This document shows positions 37,736 to 46,829 of a stretch of DNA of 64,000 nucleotides, one piece after another. The notes under the pieces are model-generated. The model did no database searches. It was not told where the DNA came from and saw only the letters and a program-made list of their open reading frames with translations. The position numbers were made by a program, and so were the translations under genes. The DNA comes from Paracoccaceae bacterium (GTDB lineage Bacteria > Pseudomonadota > Alphaproteobacteria > Rhodobacterales > Rhodobacteraceae), in the NCBI GenBank assembly GCA_020832445.1, contig JAFIEO010000067.1:17417-81416 (forward strand). Reading direction: 5' to 3'. The first letter of the stretch is position 1. The number at the start of each line of letters is the position of its first letter.

Positions 37736-38539
37736 ATGAAACATGACATGGCAGAACCCGCAATGGGCGGCGCGCAAAGCGTTGATCGTGCGCTGGCCCT
37801 GCTGGGACTGATCGGGCGGCATTCGGCGCAGGGGGTGACCCTGTCGGCGCTGGTTGCCCAATCAGGGCTGAACAAGGCCACCGTGCGCCGCCTGCTGCTG
37901 GCCCTGATGCGCGCGGGGCTGGTGGAACAGGCCGCCGAATCGCGCGCCTATCATCTGGGCGAGGAAGCCTATCTTCTGGGATTGATGGCGCAGGGGCGGC
38001 ATGGGTTGCTATCGCTGGCCATGGACAGTTTGCAACGCCTTGCGCGCAGCACGGGGGATGCGGCGTTTTTGTCCGTGCGGCGGGGGCTGTATGCTGTGTG
38101 CCTGCACCGCGAGGATGGCGCGCACCCCATCCGCACCTATGCGCTGATGCCCGGCGCGCATCACCCCCTTGGTGTGGGTGCCGGGTCGCTGGCAATGCTG
38201 GCCGCGCTGCCCGACGCGGAAGTGGACGCCGTTATTGCCGCCACTGCGGATGAGTTGCGCGACAGCTATCCCCGCCTTGGTGCGGATGATCTGCGCGCCC
38301 ATGTCGCGCGCACGCGCGCTGATGGCTATTCCATAAATCCCGGCCTGATATTTGAGGATTCATGGGGCCTTGGCGTGGCGCTGCACGGGCCGGACGGGCG
38401 GCTTGTGGGCGCGCTGTCGCTTGCGGCCATCGAAAGCCGGATGCGCGCCCCCCGCCGCGACGAGTTGCTGCACGCGCTGCGATCCGAGGCGGGCAAAATC
38501 GAGAACCGACTGGCGCAGGGCAGCGCCAGTCAGCCATGA
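37736..38539 (+). CDS. IclR-family transcriptional regulator
   Basis: Regulator of about 267 residues. The N-terminal winged helix includes SVDRALALLGLIG and LVAQSGLNKATVRRLLLALMRAG (residues about 12-55), followed by an IclR effector-binding domain (HPLGVGAGSLAMLAALPD; SLAAIESRM). Start ATG 37736 is preferred, with AGG 9 bases upstream; ATG 37748 is possible. It is divergent from the TRAP operon and 18 bp ahead of the thiolase gene, so it probably controls both arms. Confidence 0.87.
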   Translation: MKHDMAEPAMGGAQSVDRALALLGLIGRHSAQGVTLSALVAQSGLNKATVRRLLLALMRAGLVEQAAESRAYHLGEEAYLLGLMAQGRHGLLSLAMDSLQRLARSTGDAAFLSVRRGLYAVCLHREDGAHPIRTYALMPGAHHPLGVGAGSLAMLAALPDAEVDAVIAATADELRDSYPRLGADDLRAHVARTRADGYSINPGLIFEDSWGLGVALHGPDGRLVGALSLAAIESRMRAPRRDELLHALRSEAGKIENRLAQGSASQP

Positions 38540-38557
38540 CAGCAAGGAACAGATAAC

Positions 38558-39727
38558 ATGACACGCGCGCAGATTATTGGCTGGGGCCATACGCCTTTTG
38601 GCAAATCGGACCACCCCGACACGGAAACCCTGATGGCCGCAGCCATTGCCCCCGCGCTGGAACATGCAGGCATTGATGCGGGTGATGTGGATGGTATTTT
38701 TGCAGGCGTTTTCAATAACGGCTTTGCCAAGCAGGATTTTCAGGGTGCACTGGTGGCCATGGGCGACGCGCGCTTTGCCCACACGCCTGCGACACGGTTC
38801 GAAAATGCCTGTGCAACAGGATCAGCTGCGCTGCATGGTGCTATGGACTTTATCGAAGCAGGGCGCGGGAATATCGCGCTGGTTGTGGGTGCCGAGAAGA
38901 TGACCGCCACCCCCACCGGAGATGTGGGCGACATTTTGCTGGGCGCCAGTTACCGCGCGGAAGAAGCCGATATTGACGGCGGGTTTGCGGGGCTGTTTGG
39001 CACCATCGCCAATGCGTATTTCCAGCGTTACGGCGACCGGTCCGAAGAACTGGCCATGATTGCGGCCAAGAACCACGCCAATGGCATGGCCAACCCTTAC
39101 GCCCATATGCGCAAGGATTTTGGCGTAGATTTTTGCAACACTGTGTCGGACCGCAACCCGCGTGTGGCCGGTCCCCTGCGCCGCACCGATTGCTCGCTTA
39201 TCTCGGACGGGGCGGCGGTGCTGGTGCTGGCCAGTGCAGAAGTTGCGGCCACGATGCCCCGCGCAATCGGGTTTCGTGCGCGCGAACAGGCAAATGACAT
39301 CATGGCGCTGTCGCGCCGTGATGTGCTGGAATTTCGCGGCGCACGCATGGCATGGACCCGCGCACTGGCGGCGGCGGGCATTGCCTTGCAGGATCTGGAC
39401 CTTGTCGAAAGCCATGATTGTTTCACCATCGCCGAAATGCTGGAATATGAAGCCATGGGTTTGGCCGAACACGGGCAGGGCCACCGTGTCATCCGCGATG
39501 GCGTTACCCGCAAAGACGGGCGACTGCCCGTCAACCCGTCCGGCGGGCTGAAATCCAAGGGCCACCCGATTGGCGCAACCGGTGTGTCCATGCATGTCAT
39601 GGCCGCGATGCAGCTGATGGAGGATGCTGGCGACATGCAGATCAAGGGCGCAAACCTTGCGGGCGTGTTCAATATGGGCGGTGCGGCAGTGGCCAATTAT
39701 GTGTCCATCATGGAGCGCGTGAAATGA
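38558..39727 (+). CDS. Thiolase-family acetyl-CoA acetyltransferase (SCP-x-like)
   Basis: Thiolase-superfamily protein of 389 residues. Nucleophile Cys lies in ENACATGSAA at about residues 87-96; the downstream His-containing block is VESHDCFTIAEM, and the GHPIGATGV signature is near residues 336-344. The family cleaves or forms 3-ketoacyl-CoA; this SCP-x-like subgroup often sits in acyl, steroid or aromatic catabolic clusters. It overlaps the acyl-CoA ligase gene by 4 bp (ATGA). Substrate unknown. Confidence 0.88.
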   Translation: MTRAQIIGWGHTPFGKSDHPDTETLMAAAIAPALEHAGIDAGDVDGIFAGVFNNGFAKQDFQGALVAMGDARFAHTPATRFENACATGSAALHGAMDFIEAGRGNIALVVGAEKMTATPTGDVGDILLGASYRAEEADIDGGFAGLFGTIANAYFQRYGDRSEELAMIAAKNHANGMANPYAHMRKDFGVDFCNTVSDRNPRVAGPLRRTDCSLISDGAAVLVLASAEVAATMPRAIGFRAREQANDIMALSRRDVLEFRGARMAWTRALAAAGIALQDLDLVESHDCFTIAEMLEYEAMGLAEHGQGHRVIRDGVTRKDGRLPVNPSGGLKSKGHPIGATGVSMHVMAAMQLMEDAGDMQIKGANLAGVFNMGGAAVANYVSIMERVK

Positions 39728-41328
39728 AGATGGACCTTTCGGCGGGCATGACCCCTTATTCCACGCGGGTTATGAACCTGTCGCATTTCCTGACCGAAAG
39801 CGCGCGCAGGCTGGGCGATGGCGTGGGTTTCGTGTGGGGCGCGCGCACATGGTCATGGGCTGAAATGGACGCCCGCGCAGGTGCCTTTGCCCATGCGCTG
39901 GCCCATGAATACGGCGTGACCAGGGGCGAGCGCATTCTGGTGCAATCGGCCAACTGCAACCAGATGCTGGAAGCCATGTTTGCATGTTGGCGTATTGGCG
40001 CGGTCTGGGTGCCCGCCAATTACCGCCTGTCGCCGGATGATCTGGCAGGGCTTGCGCAGTCATCGGGCGCGCGCGGGCTGATTTGTGGCGCACAGTTCGC
40101 GGATCATGCGCAGGCCTGCGCCGGTCTGGTGGATTTCACCATCGCCATCGGTCCCGCCGGTTTCGCGCAGGATTATGACGCGCTGGTTGCGCGACATATG
40201 GGCCATAGCCCCACCCCGATTGCCGTGCAACGCGATGATCCGGCGTGGTTTTTCTTCACCTCTGGCACAACGGGAAAACCCAAGGCGGCGGTGCTGACAC
40301 ATGGGCAACTGGCCTTTGTGGTGACAAACCATTTGTGCGACCTGATGCCAGATACTGGCCCTGATGACGCATCGCTTGTGGTCGCACCCCTGTCGCATGG
40401 TGCGGGCATTCACCAGCTTGCGCAGGTTGCGCATGGGGTCAAAACGATCCTGCCCGCCAGTGACGGTTTTGACCCTGCGGAAATATGGTCCTTGGTGGCG
40501 CAATGGCGCGTGACCAACATGTTCACTGTGCCCACCATCGTCAAACTGCTGGTCGAACATGACGCCGTGGACCAGTATGACCATTCCAGTTTGCGCCATA
40601 TGATCTATGCGGGCGCGCCGATGTACCGCGCCGATCAGCTGCGCGCGTTGCAAAAACTGGGGCCGGTTCTGGTGCAATATTTCGGACTGGGCGAGGTGAC
40701 GGGAAATATCACCGTATTGCCGCCCTGCCACCATCATTTAAATGATGACGCCATGCGCATCGGCACTTGCGGGTTTGCCCGCACCGGCATGCAGGTGCAG
40801 ATACAGGATGCGCAGGGCACGGAACTGCCGTTTGGCCAAACCGGCGAGATTGCGGTGATAGGCCCCGCCGTGTTCGCAGGTTATTTCAACAACCCTGACG
40901 CCAATGAAAAAAGCTTTCGCAACGGCTGGTTCCTGACTGGTGATCTGGGCCATATGGATGCACAGGGGTTTGTCTATCTGACAGGGCGCGCGTCTGATAT
41001 GTATATTTCCGGCGGGTCAAACATTTACCCGCGCGAGATTGAGGAAAAACTGCTGCTGCACCCCGACCTGTCGGAAGTGGCGGTTCTGGGCATCCCCGAT
41101 CCTGTCTGGGGCGAGGTGGGCATGGCGGTTTGCGTGCCGCGCACAGGGGCCGCGCCATCACCTGAATCCCTGCTGGAATGGCTGGGGCCAAGACTGCCGC
41201 GCTACAAGATGCCGCGCCATATGGTGTTCTGGGACGCGCTGCCAAAATCCGGCTATGGCAAGATCACCAAAAAAATGATCCATGAGGAATTGCTGATGCG
41301 CGGGGAATTGCCCGCACTGCCCACATGA
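39724..41328 (+). CDS. Acyl-CoA synthetase, AMP-binding family
   Basis: ATP-dependent acid:CoA ligase of 534 residues. The P-loop FFTSGTTGKPKAAVLTHG is at about residues 176-193. A5-type YFGLGEVTGN, hinge GWFLTGDLGHMD, SGGSNIYPREIE and the C-terminal catalytic Lys in SGYGKITKK are also present. It activates a carboxylic acid, probably the TRAP substrate, for the thiolase. It is coupled on both sides by ATGA overlaps. Specificity cannot be assigned. Confidence 0.9.
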   Translation: MKMDLSAGMTPYSTRVMNLSHFLTESARRLGDGVGFVWGARTWSWAEMDARAGAFAHALAHEYGVTRGERILVQSANCNQMLEAMFACWRIGAVWVPANYRLSPDDLAGLAQSSGARGLICGAQFADHAQACAGLVDFTIAIGPAGFAQDYDALVARHMGHSPTPIAVQRDDPAWFFFTSGTTGKPKAAVLTHGQLAFVVTNHLCDLMPDTGPDDASLVVAPLSHGAGIHQLAQVAHGVKTILPASDGFDPAEIWSLVAQWRVTNMFTVPTIVKLLVEHDAVDQYDHSSLRHMIYAGAPMYRADQLRALQKLGPVLVQYFGLGEVTGNITVLPPCHHHLNDDAMRIGTCGFARTGMQVQIQDAQGTELPFGQTGEIAVIGPAVFAGYFNNPDANEKSFRNGWFLTGDLGHMDAQGFVYLTGRASDMYISGGSNIYPREIEEKLLLHPDLSEVAVLGIPDPVWGEVGMAVCVPRTGAAPSPESLLEWLGPRLPRYKMPRHMVFWDALPKSGYGKITKKMIHEELLMRGELPALPT

Positions 41329-42176
41329 CGCAGCCCCCTGCCCTGCGCCACATCGCCCATCCGGGCCAGCCCGCGCAGGCGCGCGATGCGGCGCTGCCCT
41401 GCCATGCGCGGCCTGTCACGCTGACATTGCGCGCGGGCGCGACTGTCGCGCAGGCCATCACCGACGCGCTGGCGCAGGCGGGCATACAGGCGGCCTATCT
41501 GCGGCTGGACGGGGCCATGCTGTCTGCGCTGCGTTTCGTTATACCCGCGCCTGCGCCGGGGGACGGGCATGCGGCATGGTACAGCCGGACATATGCCCCC
41601 GCACAGCCCGTGCGCCTGTTGCATGCAGGCGTGCATGCGGGCTGGCGCGAAGGCGCGCGGTTTCTGCATTGCCACGGGCTGTGGGACGGGACCGCGCCCG
41701 CGCCTGCCATGGGCCATGTTCTGTGCCCCGAGTCCATTCTTGCAGCACCGTATCAGGCAAAGGGCTGGGCTATCGAGGGCGCAGGGCTGCATGTGGAACA
41801 TGACCCCGAAACTGAATTTTCCCTGTTCCAGCCGCATTCCATGCCCCATGATGCAACCCCAAATGCCGTATTGGCGACCCTACGCCCCAATCGCGATATC
41901 GAGCAGGCATTGGCAGGCATAGCGGCCCGCCATGGCATGCAGAATGGCCGCATTCACGGCATTGGCAGTCTGGTTGGCACTTGTTTTCAGGGCGGCGGGT
42001 ATATTGACAGCTACGCCACCGAAATCCTGATCCGTGATGGCAGGTTGCAGGCGGGCAAGGTCGCGCTGGATGTGGCCTCGGTCGGGTTTGACGGGCGCGC
42101 GCTTGCAGGATGGCTAAAGCCCGATGCGAATGCGGTCTGTGTCACCGCAGAGGTTTTGTTGATCGCGACCGCCTGA
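41325..42176 (+). CDS. PCC (PPC/DUF296)-domain protein with probable domain duplication
   Basis: Protein of 283 residues without signal peptide. Two related halves are visible, about 28-150 (VTLTLRAGATVAQAITDAL... FLHCHGLWDG) and 180-283 (VLATLRPNRDIEQALAGIAARHG... GIGSLVG). Both follow the PPC fold best known from AT-hook DNA-binding proteins and stand-alone bacterial DUF296 proteins. There is no AT-hook. It is the last gene of the IclR-thiolase-ligase operon, which suggests a metabolic or accessory rather than DNA-binding role. Function unknown. Confidence 0.75.
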   Translation: MTQPPALRHIAHPGQPAQARDAALPCHARPVTLTLRAGATVAQAITDALAQAGIQAAYLRLDGAMLSALRFVIPAPAPGDGHAAWYSRTYAPAQPVRLLHAGVHAGWREGARFLHCHGLWDGTAPAPAMGHVLCPESILAAPYQAKGWAIEGAGLHVEHDPETEFSLFQPHSMPHDATPNAVLATLRPNRDIEQALAGIAARHGMQNGRIHGIGSLVGTCFQGGGYIDSYATEILIRDGRLQAGKVALDVASVGFDGRALAGWLKPDANAVCVTAEVLLIATA

Positions 42177-42199
42177 AGCGGATACTTAAGGCAATGCAC

Positions 42200-42374
42200 A
42201 AAGCCCGCGCCAGCGGTGGGCCGGGGTCTGCCGATCCGACATTATAAGAATGCAGTTTATGCGGGCTGCATATCCTTACTTCAATGGCTTGGATTGCCGT
42301 CAGCCAAATCGGCAGGCCGCGGGACGGCCCACCGATGGTGCGGCGGCCTGCGGCCTTGATTCCGCACCTTGGGG
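42200..42374 (+). repeat. REPIN-like dispersed repeat, copy 2
   Basis: Copy of the element at 18343-18521 in opposite chromosomal orientation. The second hairpin here is ATCGGCAGGCCG (42308-42319), loop CGGGA, CGGCCCACCGAT (42325-42336). The differing A/G at 42331 keeps most of the pairing, so the structure and not a protein appears to be conserved. It fills most of the 240-bp gap between convergent genes. A short ORF through it (42250-42534) is regarded as spurious. Confidence 0.75.
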
Positions 42375-42416
42375 TGTCAGATCAGGCCAATCATGCCCCG
42401 CCACCCTTAGCCCCGG

Positions 42417-44786
42417 TCAATTCCGAATGCTGAAGAATTCCCCATGCGCCACAGCCGCGCCGCCTATGCGCACGGGTTCCCGCGCGGCTTCAGGCAGCAC
42501 CAGCCGCAGCTTTTCGGGCGCGAACGCCGACTGACCCGTCAACGTCACCGAAAGGCCAAACCCTGCACCATCGCGCGACAGTTCAAACCGCGTGACGCAA
42601 TGATTGCCCGACAGCGCATCCGCGTTATCACCGCCGTCGTCATAGCTTTGCGATACATGCACGCCGTGATCCGGCGCAGGGAACACGGCCGCCACGCTGG
42701 CCGCGTCACCGGATCGCGCGCCGGGCTGCGCCATTGTCAAAACCGCGCCCGCCCGCACAAACAGCGGAATGCTGTCCAGCGACACAGCAAGTTTCAGCCA
42801 TTGCCCGCCCGCGTGCCATGTGCCTGCGTGGAAATCCCACCAACCAGTTGCGTTGCGCGGCAGATACACACAGCGCTGCTGCGCGCCCTGTTCAACCACA
42901 CTGGCCACCAGCAAATCACGCCCCAGCATGAAATCATCGGTATCTGCCAGACATTCGGCATCATCTTCATGATCAAGGAATGTGGGGCGCAGCATCGGTT
43001 CGCCCTTGGTCACGGCCTGCCACAGGCAGGTGTACAGATAGGGCAGGAACCGGTAGCGCAGCGCAAACGCATCGCGGATCAACGGCAACACGTCAGGGTG
43101 CGTCCAGGGTTCGGTTACCGACCCGTCATCATTCCAGCTGTGGATCACGAAACGCGGATGGAAAATGCCGTTCTGGACCCAGCGCAGCAGCAATTCGCCA
43201 TCAGGCTGCGGACCGGCAAAACCGCCCACATCATGCCCGATATTGGAAATGCCCGACATGGCCAGGCCCAGCCCCATGCGGATATTCCAACGCAGGCTGT
43301 GCCAGTTGGTGCGGTTGTCGCCGGTCCATGTCTGGGCATGGCGTTGCAGGCCCGCACAGCCCGCACGCGTAATCAGATAGGGGCGTTTGTCGGGCGCGTG
43401 GGCTTTTTGCGCGGCCTCGGACGCTTGGGTCATCAACAACGCATGCAGGGGACGGATCAACCCCATATCGATGGGCGCGCCGAAGCCGTGGCATTGCGCG
43501 CGGTCGTCCCAGACCTCGAATTCATTGTTGTCGTTCCATGTGCAGTCCAAACCGTAGTCCAGCAATGCGGTTGTCACATTCCCCTGCCACCAGTCCAGCG
43601 TGTCGGGGTTGGTGAAATCCAGATGTGACCCTTTTGCGTCCCAGAACATGGATATTTCGGGCGCATCCGTGTCGCTGTCGCGAATGAACAGGCCCTGCCC
43701 TGCCGCCTCATCATAGCGGGGGTGATCTTGCAGCAGGCAGGGTTTGATATTGGCCACAATGTGAATGCCCGCATCGGCATAAGCGCGCGCAAACCCCGCG
43801 ATGTCGGGGAATTTATCGGTGTTCCAGTTGAACACATAGCGTTTCCCGTCAATCGAGGTGTAGCCCGACGACAGGTGAAAACTGTCGCATGGGATCTCAT
43901 GGGTGCGCAACGCATCCAGAAAGCCCAGCATCTGCGCCTGTGCGTCGGGCGCGTCGGTATAGGCCATGGTCGACCCCGAATACCCCAGCGACCAGCGCGG
44001 CGGGAATGCCATGCCACCTGTCAGATGTTGCTGCGCCTTGACCAGCGCCAGCATGTCGGGCGCCCATGTGAAGTAATAGTCAAGATCGCCATCTTCGGCG
44101 CGGAAACTGCGGTAAGGGGCGTGATAATTGTCCAGTTCATTCCCAAGATCCAGCCAGCAGCCCGCAAGCGTGTCATAAAACAGGCTGAAACTTCCTGCAT
44201 CCGGTGTGCGCGTCAGGGTAAATGGGATGTGTTTGTATAGGGGATCTGTTGCCTCTGCGTTATAGCCCATGGCATCCAGATTGCGCATCTCATAGCGGCG
44301 GCCAGTGCGGTCCAGCGGTCCCGTCTTTTCGCCCAGCCCGAAGACATGTTCGCGCCGGTCGCGGGCCATGAAATGGGCGTTGCGGTGGTCGCGCCGCCCC
44401 AGCATATAAGCCCCTGTCGGGCGGTCCTGCGCCACATCGCGCCATTGCCCGCCAATCATGGCCTGCCAGCAAATATGCAAGGGCGTGCGGATGACGGCGC
44501 GCACATGGTCGGTGGCAATGGTGATTGTGCCATCTTCTTGCGTCACTTCCACCGGCGGGCAGCTAAAGCCCTCGCGCGCATCACGCGCACGCCCTTCGCG
44601 CGGCAGTGGGCCGTCAGGGGCCACGGTCCAGCTGCGCGCAAGCCGCCACTGCCCGTCCTTGCGCAGACGGACACGAAACTGCGCATTCTCCAATGCCTCA
44701 ATGCTCAGGATGTGTTGGCCTTCGACCTGCAAGGTCACGGAACAGTCATCGCGCGACAAAAGGCACCAGTTTCCCAGTGTTTTCAT
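42417..44786 (-). CDS. Glycoside hydrolase family 31 (alpha-xylosidase/alpha-glucosidase type)
   Basis: GH31 enzyme of 789 residues, no signal peptide. N-terminal Gal-mutarotase-like domain, then the TIM barrel with nucleophile Asp419 in TWNDNNE (usual WxDMNE) and acid/base Asp490 in WTGDNRTNW. The conserved SISNIGHDVGGF segment appears as SGISNIGHDVGGF. Family members cleave alpha-glucosides, alpha-xylosides or sulfoquinovosides. It lies 4 bp after the TRAP large permease gene and beside the glucuronide genes, so its substrate is probably imported by that TRAP system. I cannot separate alpha-xylosidase from alpha-glucosidase by eye. Confidence 0.87.
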   Translation of the reverse strand: MKTLGNWCLLSRDDCSVTLQVEGQHILSIEALENAQFRVRLRKDGQWRLARSWTVAPDGPLPREGRARDAREGFSCPPVEVTQEDGTITIATDHVRAVIRTPLHICWQAMIGGQWRDVAQDRPTGAYMLGRRDHRNAHFMARDRREHVFGLGEKTGPLDRTGRRYEMRNLDAMGYNAEATDPLYKHIPFTLTRTPDAGSFSLFYDTLAGCWLDLGNELDNYHAPYRSFRAEDGDLDYYFTWAPDMLALVKAQQHLTGGMAFPPRWSLGYSGSTMAYTDAPDAQAQMLGFLDALRTHEIPCDSFHLSSGYTSIDGKRYVFNWNTDKFPDIAGFARAYADAGIHIVANIKPCLLQDHPRYDEAAGQGLFIRDSDTDAPEISMFWDAKGSHLDFTNPDTLDWWQGNVTTALLDYGLDCTWNDNNEFEVWDDRAQCHGFGAPIDMGLIRPLHALLMTQASEAAQKAHAPDKRPYLITRAGCAGLQRHAQTWTGDNRTNWHSLRWNIRMGLGLAMSGISNIGHDVGGFAGPQPDGELLLRWVQNGIFHPRFVIHSWNDDGSVTEPWTHPDVLPLIRDAFALRYRFLPYLYTCLWQAVTKGEPMLRPTFLDHEDDAECLADTDDFMLGRDLLVASVVEQGAQQRCVYLPRNATGWWDFHAGTWHAGGQWLKLAVSLDSIPLFVRAGAVLTMAQPGARSGDAASVAAVFPAPDHGVHVSQSYDDGGDNADALSGNHCVTRFELSRDGAGFGLSVTLTGQSAFAPEKLRLVLPEAAREPVRIGGAAVAHGEFFSIRN

Positions 44787-44790
44787 TTAG

Positions 44791-46089
44791 TTAGTATCCC
44801 AGCAATAGGCGTGGCAAGAACAGGCTGATTTCCGGCACGAACGTGACCAGCAGCACAATCGCAATCAACACCGCGTAGAATGGCATCATCGGGCGCAGCA
44901 CTTTGGCGATGGACACGCCACTGATGGAACAGCCCACAAACAACGCAGACCCCACAGGCGGCGTGCAGATACCCACACACAGGTTGATGGTCATGATGAT
45001 CCCGAAATGCACCGGATCAATGCCCAGATCATTCATGATCGGCATGAAGATAGGCGTGAAAATCAACAGCGCGGGCGTCATGTCCATAAATGTGCCTATC
45101 ACCAGCAGGACAACAACGACCACCAGCAAGATCATATAGGGGTTGTCCGTCAGCCCCAGCATGAAGCCTGAAATTGCACCGGGAATGCCGCCAAACGCCA
45201 TGACCCGCGACATGGCAATCGAACAGCCGATCATCAGCAGCACAATCGACGTGGTGATCGCGGAATCGATCAGGATGCGCGGCAGGTCGCGCAGGCGGAT
45301 TTCACGGTACCACACCAGCGCCAGCAACAACGCATAGGCCACCGCAATGGCAGACGCTTCGGTCGCGGTGAAAATACCGCCCACAATGCCGCCCATGATA
45401 ATGACAATCAGCCCCAAGGGTAAAATAGCATCGCGCGCGGCAACCAGCGCTTCGGTCATCGTGGGTTTGGGGGACACCGGATAGCCGCGTTTCTTGGAAA
45501 TGATACCGGCCACCACCATCAGCGACAGCCCCATCAGAATGCCGGGCAAATAACCCGCCAGAAACAGCGCGGCAATCGATGTGCCGCCGGTAATCAGCGA
45601 ATAGACAATCAGCGTTGTGCTGGGCGGGATCAGCAACCCTGTCGGGCAGGACGCCACATTGGCCGCTGTGGTAAAGGCGGGGTCATAGCCTTCGCGTTTT
45701 TGCACAGGCGCCATAACGCCCCCCACCGCCGCTGCGGACGCCACCGCCGACCCCGAAATGGACCCGAACAGCATGTTTGCGATGATGTTCACATGCACCA
45801 GCGCGCCCGGCAACCGCCCGCCCAGCACCTTGGCCAATTCGATCAGCCGCCGCGCAATACCGCCGCGATTCATGATATTGCCCGCAAGGATGAACAGCGG
45901 AATGGCCAGCAACGTGAAACTGTCCAGCCCTGATGCCATTTGCTGCGCGACAATGAACATGGACTGGTCGAACCCCATGAACAACAAAAATGTCAGCGCC
46001 GCCGCGATACCGATGGCAAAGGCAATCGGCACGCCAATCAGCATCATCAGCCCGAAAGAGCCGAACAGAACAAAAATAGCGGTGGTCAT
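44791..46089 (-). CDS. TRAP transporter large permease (DctM/UxuM-like)
   Basis: Membrane protein of 432 residues with the DctM pattern: GVPIAFAIGIAAALTF at the start, FGSISGSAVASAAAVGGVM in the middle and TPPVGSALFVGCSISGVS near the C-terminus. It overlaps the small permease gene by 4 bp and is followed by GH31. Its binding protein is encoded by the divergent gene at 46830, an unusual split layout. Confidence 0.92.
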   Translation of the reverse strand: MTTAIFVLFGSFGLMMLIGVPIAFAIGIAAALTFLLFMGFDQSMFIVAQQMASGLDSFTLLAIPLFILAGNIMNRGGIARRLIELAKVLGGRLPGALVHVNIIANMLFGSISGSAVASAAAVGGVMAPVQKREGYDPAFTTAANVASCPTGLLIPPSTTLIVYSLITGGTSIAALFLAGYLPGILMGLSLMVVAGIISKKRGYPVSPKPTMTEALVAARDAILPLGLIVIIMGGIVGGIFTATEASAIAVAYALLLALVWYREIRLRDLPRILIDSAITTSIVLLMIGCSIAMSRVMAFGGIPGAISGFMLGLTDNPYMILLVVVVVLLVIGTFMDMTPALLIFTPIFMPIMNDLGIDPVHFGIIMTINLCVGICTPPVGSALFVGCSISGVSIAKVLRPMMPFYAVLIAIVLLVTFVPEISLFLPRLLLGY

Positions 46090-46598
46090 GGCTGCACCTC
46101 GATCTGGGATTCGGTTCGGCCGACCAGCACATCATCAGGGTCACGCCACAGGCGGAGCAGAAAATGCCCGCAATAAAAGACAATCACGCCGCCGGAAAAG
46201 GGAATGGCACCATAAACATAGCCCATGGGAAACCGCAGCGTCGGCGTGATCTGGCCCGATGCCAGCGTGCGCGCCGTCAGCATCCAGCCGCCCTTGATCA
46301 TGACAAAAATCGCAAAACCCGCGACAAGCGCCAGAATCACCACATTCATCAGCGCGCGGATGCGGCTTGGCAACAGCATGGGCACAATATCAATGGCCAG
46401 ATGTTTCGCGCGCCCGAACGTATAGGCCCCGCCAATCAGCGCCAGCCACATGAACAATAGCCGCGCAAATTCGCCGGTGACAGTGCTGGGGGCCTGCAAT
46501 ACATAACGGGAAAAGACCTGCCAGACGATGCTGGCCACAATGATCGCAAAGATCACGACAATGATGACTTCCAGCACAGTATCGACAATGCGTTTCAT
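46086..46598 (-). CDS. TRAP transporter small permease (DctQ type)
   Basis: Small membrane subunit of about 170 residues with four hydrophobic segments. I chose ATG 46596-46598 (MKRIVDTVLEVI), with GGGAGGG upstream; the longer frame has no ribosome site. Family features are FSRYVLQAPSTVTGEFARLLFMWLA and GRAKHLAIDIV. It is the first gene of the minus-strand arm of the glucuronide cluster. Confidence 0.9.
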   Translation of the reverse strand: MKRIVDTVLEVIIVVIFAIIVASIVWQVFSRYVLQAPSTVTGEFARLLFMWLALIGGAYTFGRAKHLAIDIVPMLLPSRIRALMNVVILALVAGFAIFVMIKGGWMLTARTLASGQITPTLRFPMGYVYGAIPFSGGVIVFYCGHFLLRLWRDPDDVLVGRTESQIEVQP

Positions 46599-46694
46599 TT
46601 CCGTCCCTCCCTGTGGCGAAACTTCCGCGCGATGGCACACGCGCCTGCTGCCCGGACCATACCACCAATGTGAAACCTTGTGACAAGATCCTGC

Positions 46695-46712
46695 AAATTG
46701 GTCAACCAATTT
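46695..46712. promoter_or_regulatory. UxuR/ExuR-type operator, box 1
   Basis: AAATTGGTCAACCAATTT: 8-bp perfect arms around CA. From memory the E. coli UxuR/ExuR consensus is AAATTGGTATACCAATTT, which differs only at the centre. It lies in the 231-bp divergent promoter region of the TRAP/GH31 and DctP/uidA operons. The GntR regulator at 49640 is the obvious binder (inference). Confidence 0.8.
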
Positions 46713-46715
46713 ATG

Positions 46716-46733
46716 AAATGGGTTGACTAATGT
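46716..46733. promoter_or_regulatory. UxuR/ExuR-type operator, box 2 (imperfect)
   Basis: AAATGGGTTGACTAATGT matches the reverse complement of box 1 at 15 of 18 positions. The centre-to-centre distance to box 1 is 21 bp, two helical turns, so a dimer pair can bind on one face. The box contains a TTGACT that could also serve as a -35 element for the plus-strand operon. Confidence 0.65.
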
Positions 46734-46829
46734 AGGTTTTGGTCGTCATCTTGGGCGCCAGAGGGCGCGTGAATGCATGCGCCCCCTTGAACGACCACCA
46801 CCAAACCTAACCATCGGGAGGAAACCACC

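Noticed and set aside
42444..43628. 394-codon plus-strand frame opposite the GH31 gene
   Set aside because: GH31 catalytic motifs are intact on the minus strand; the opposite frame has only shadow composition.
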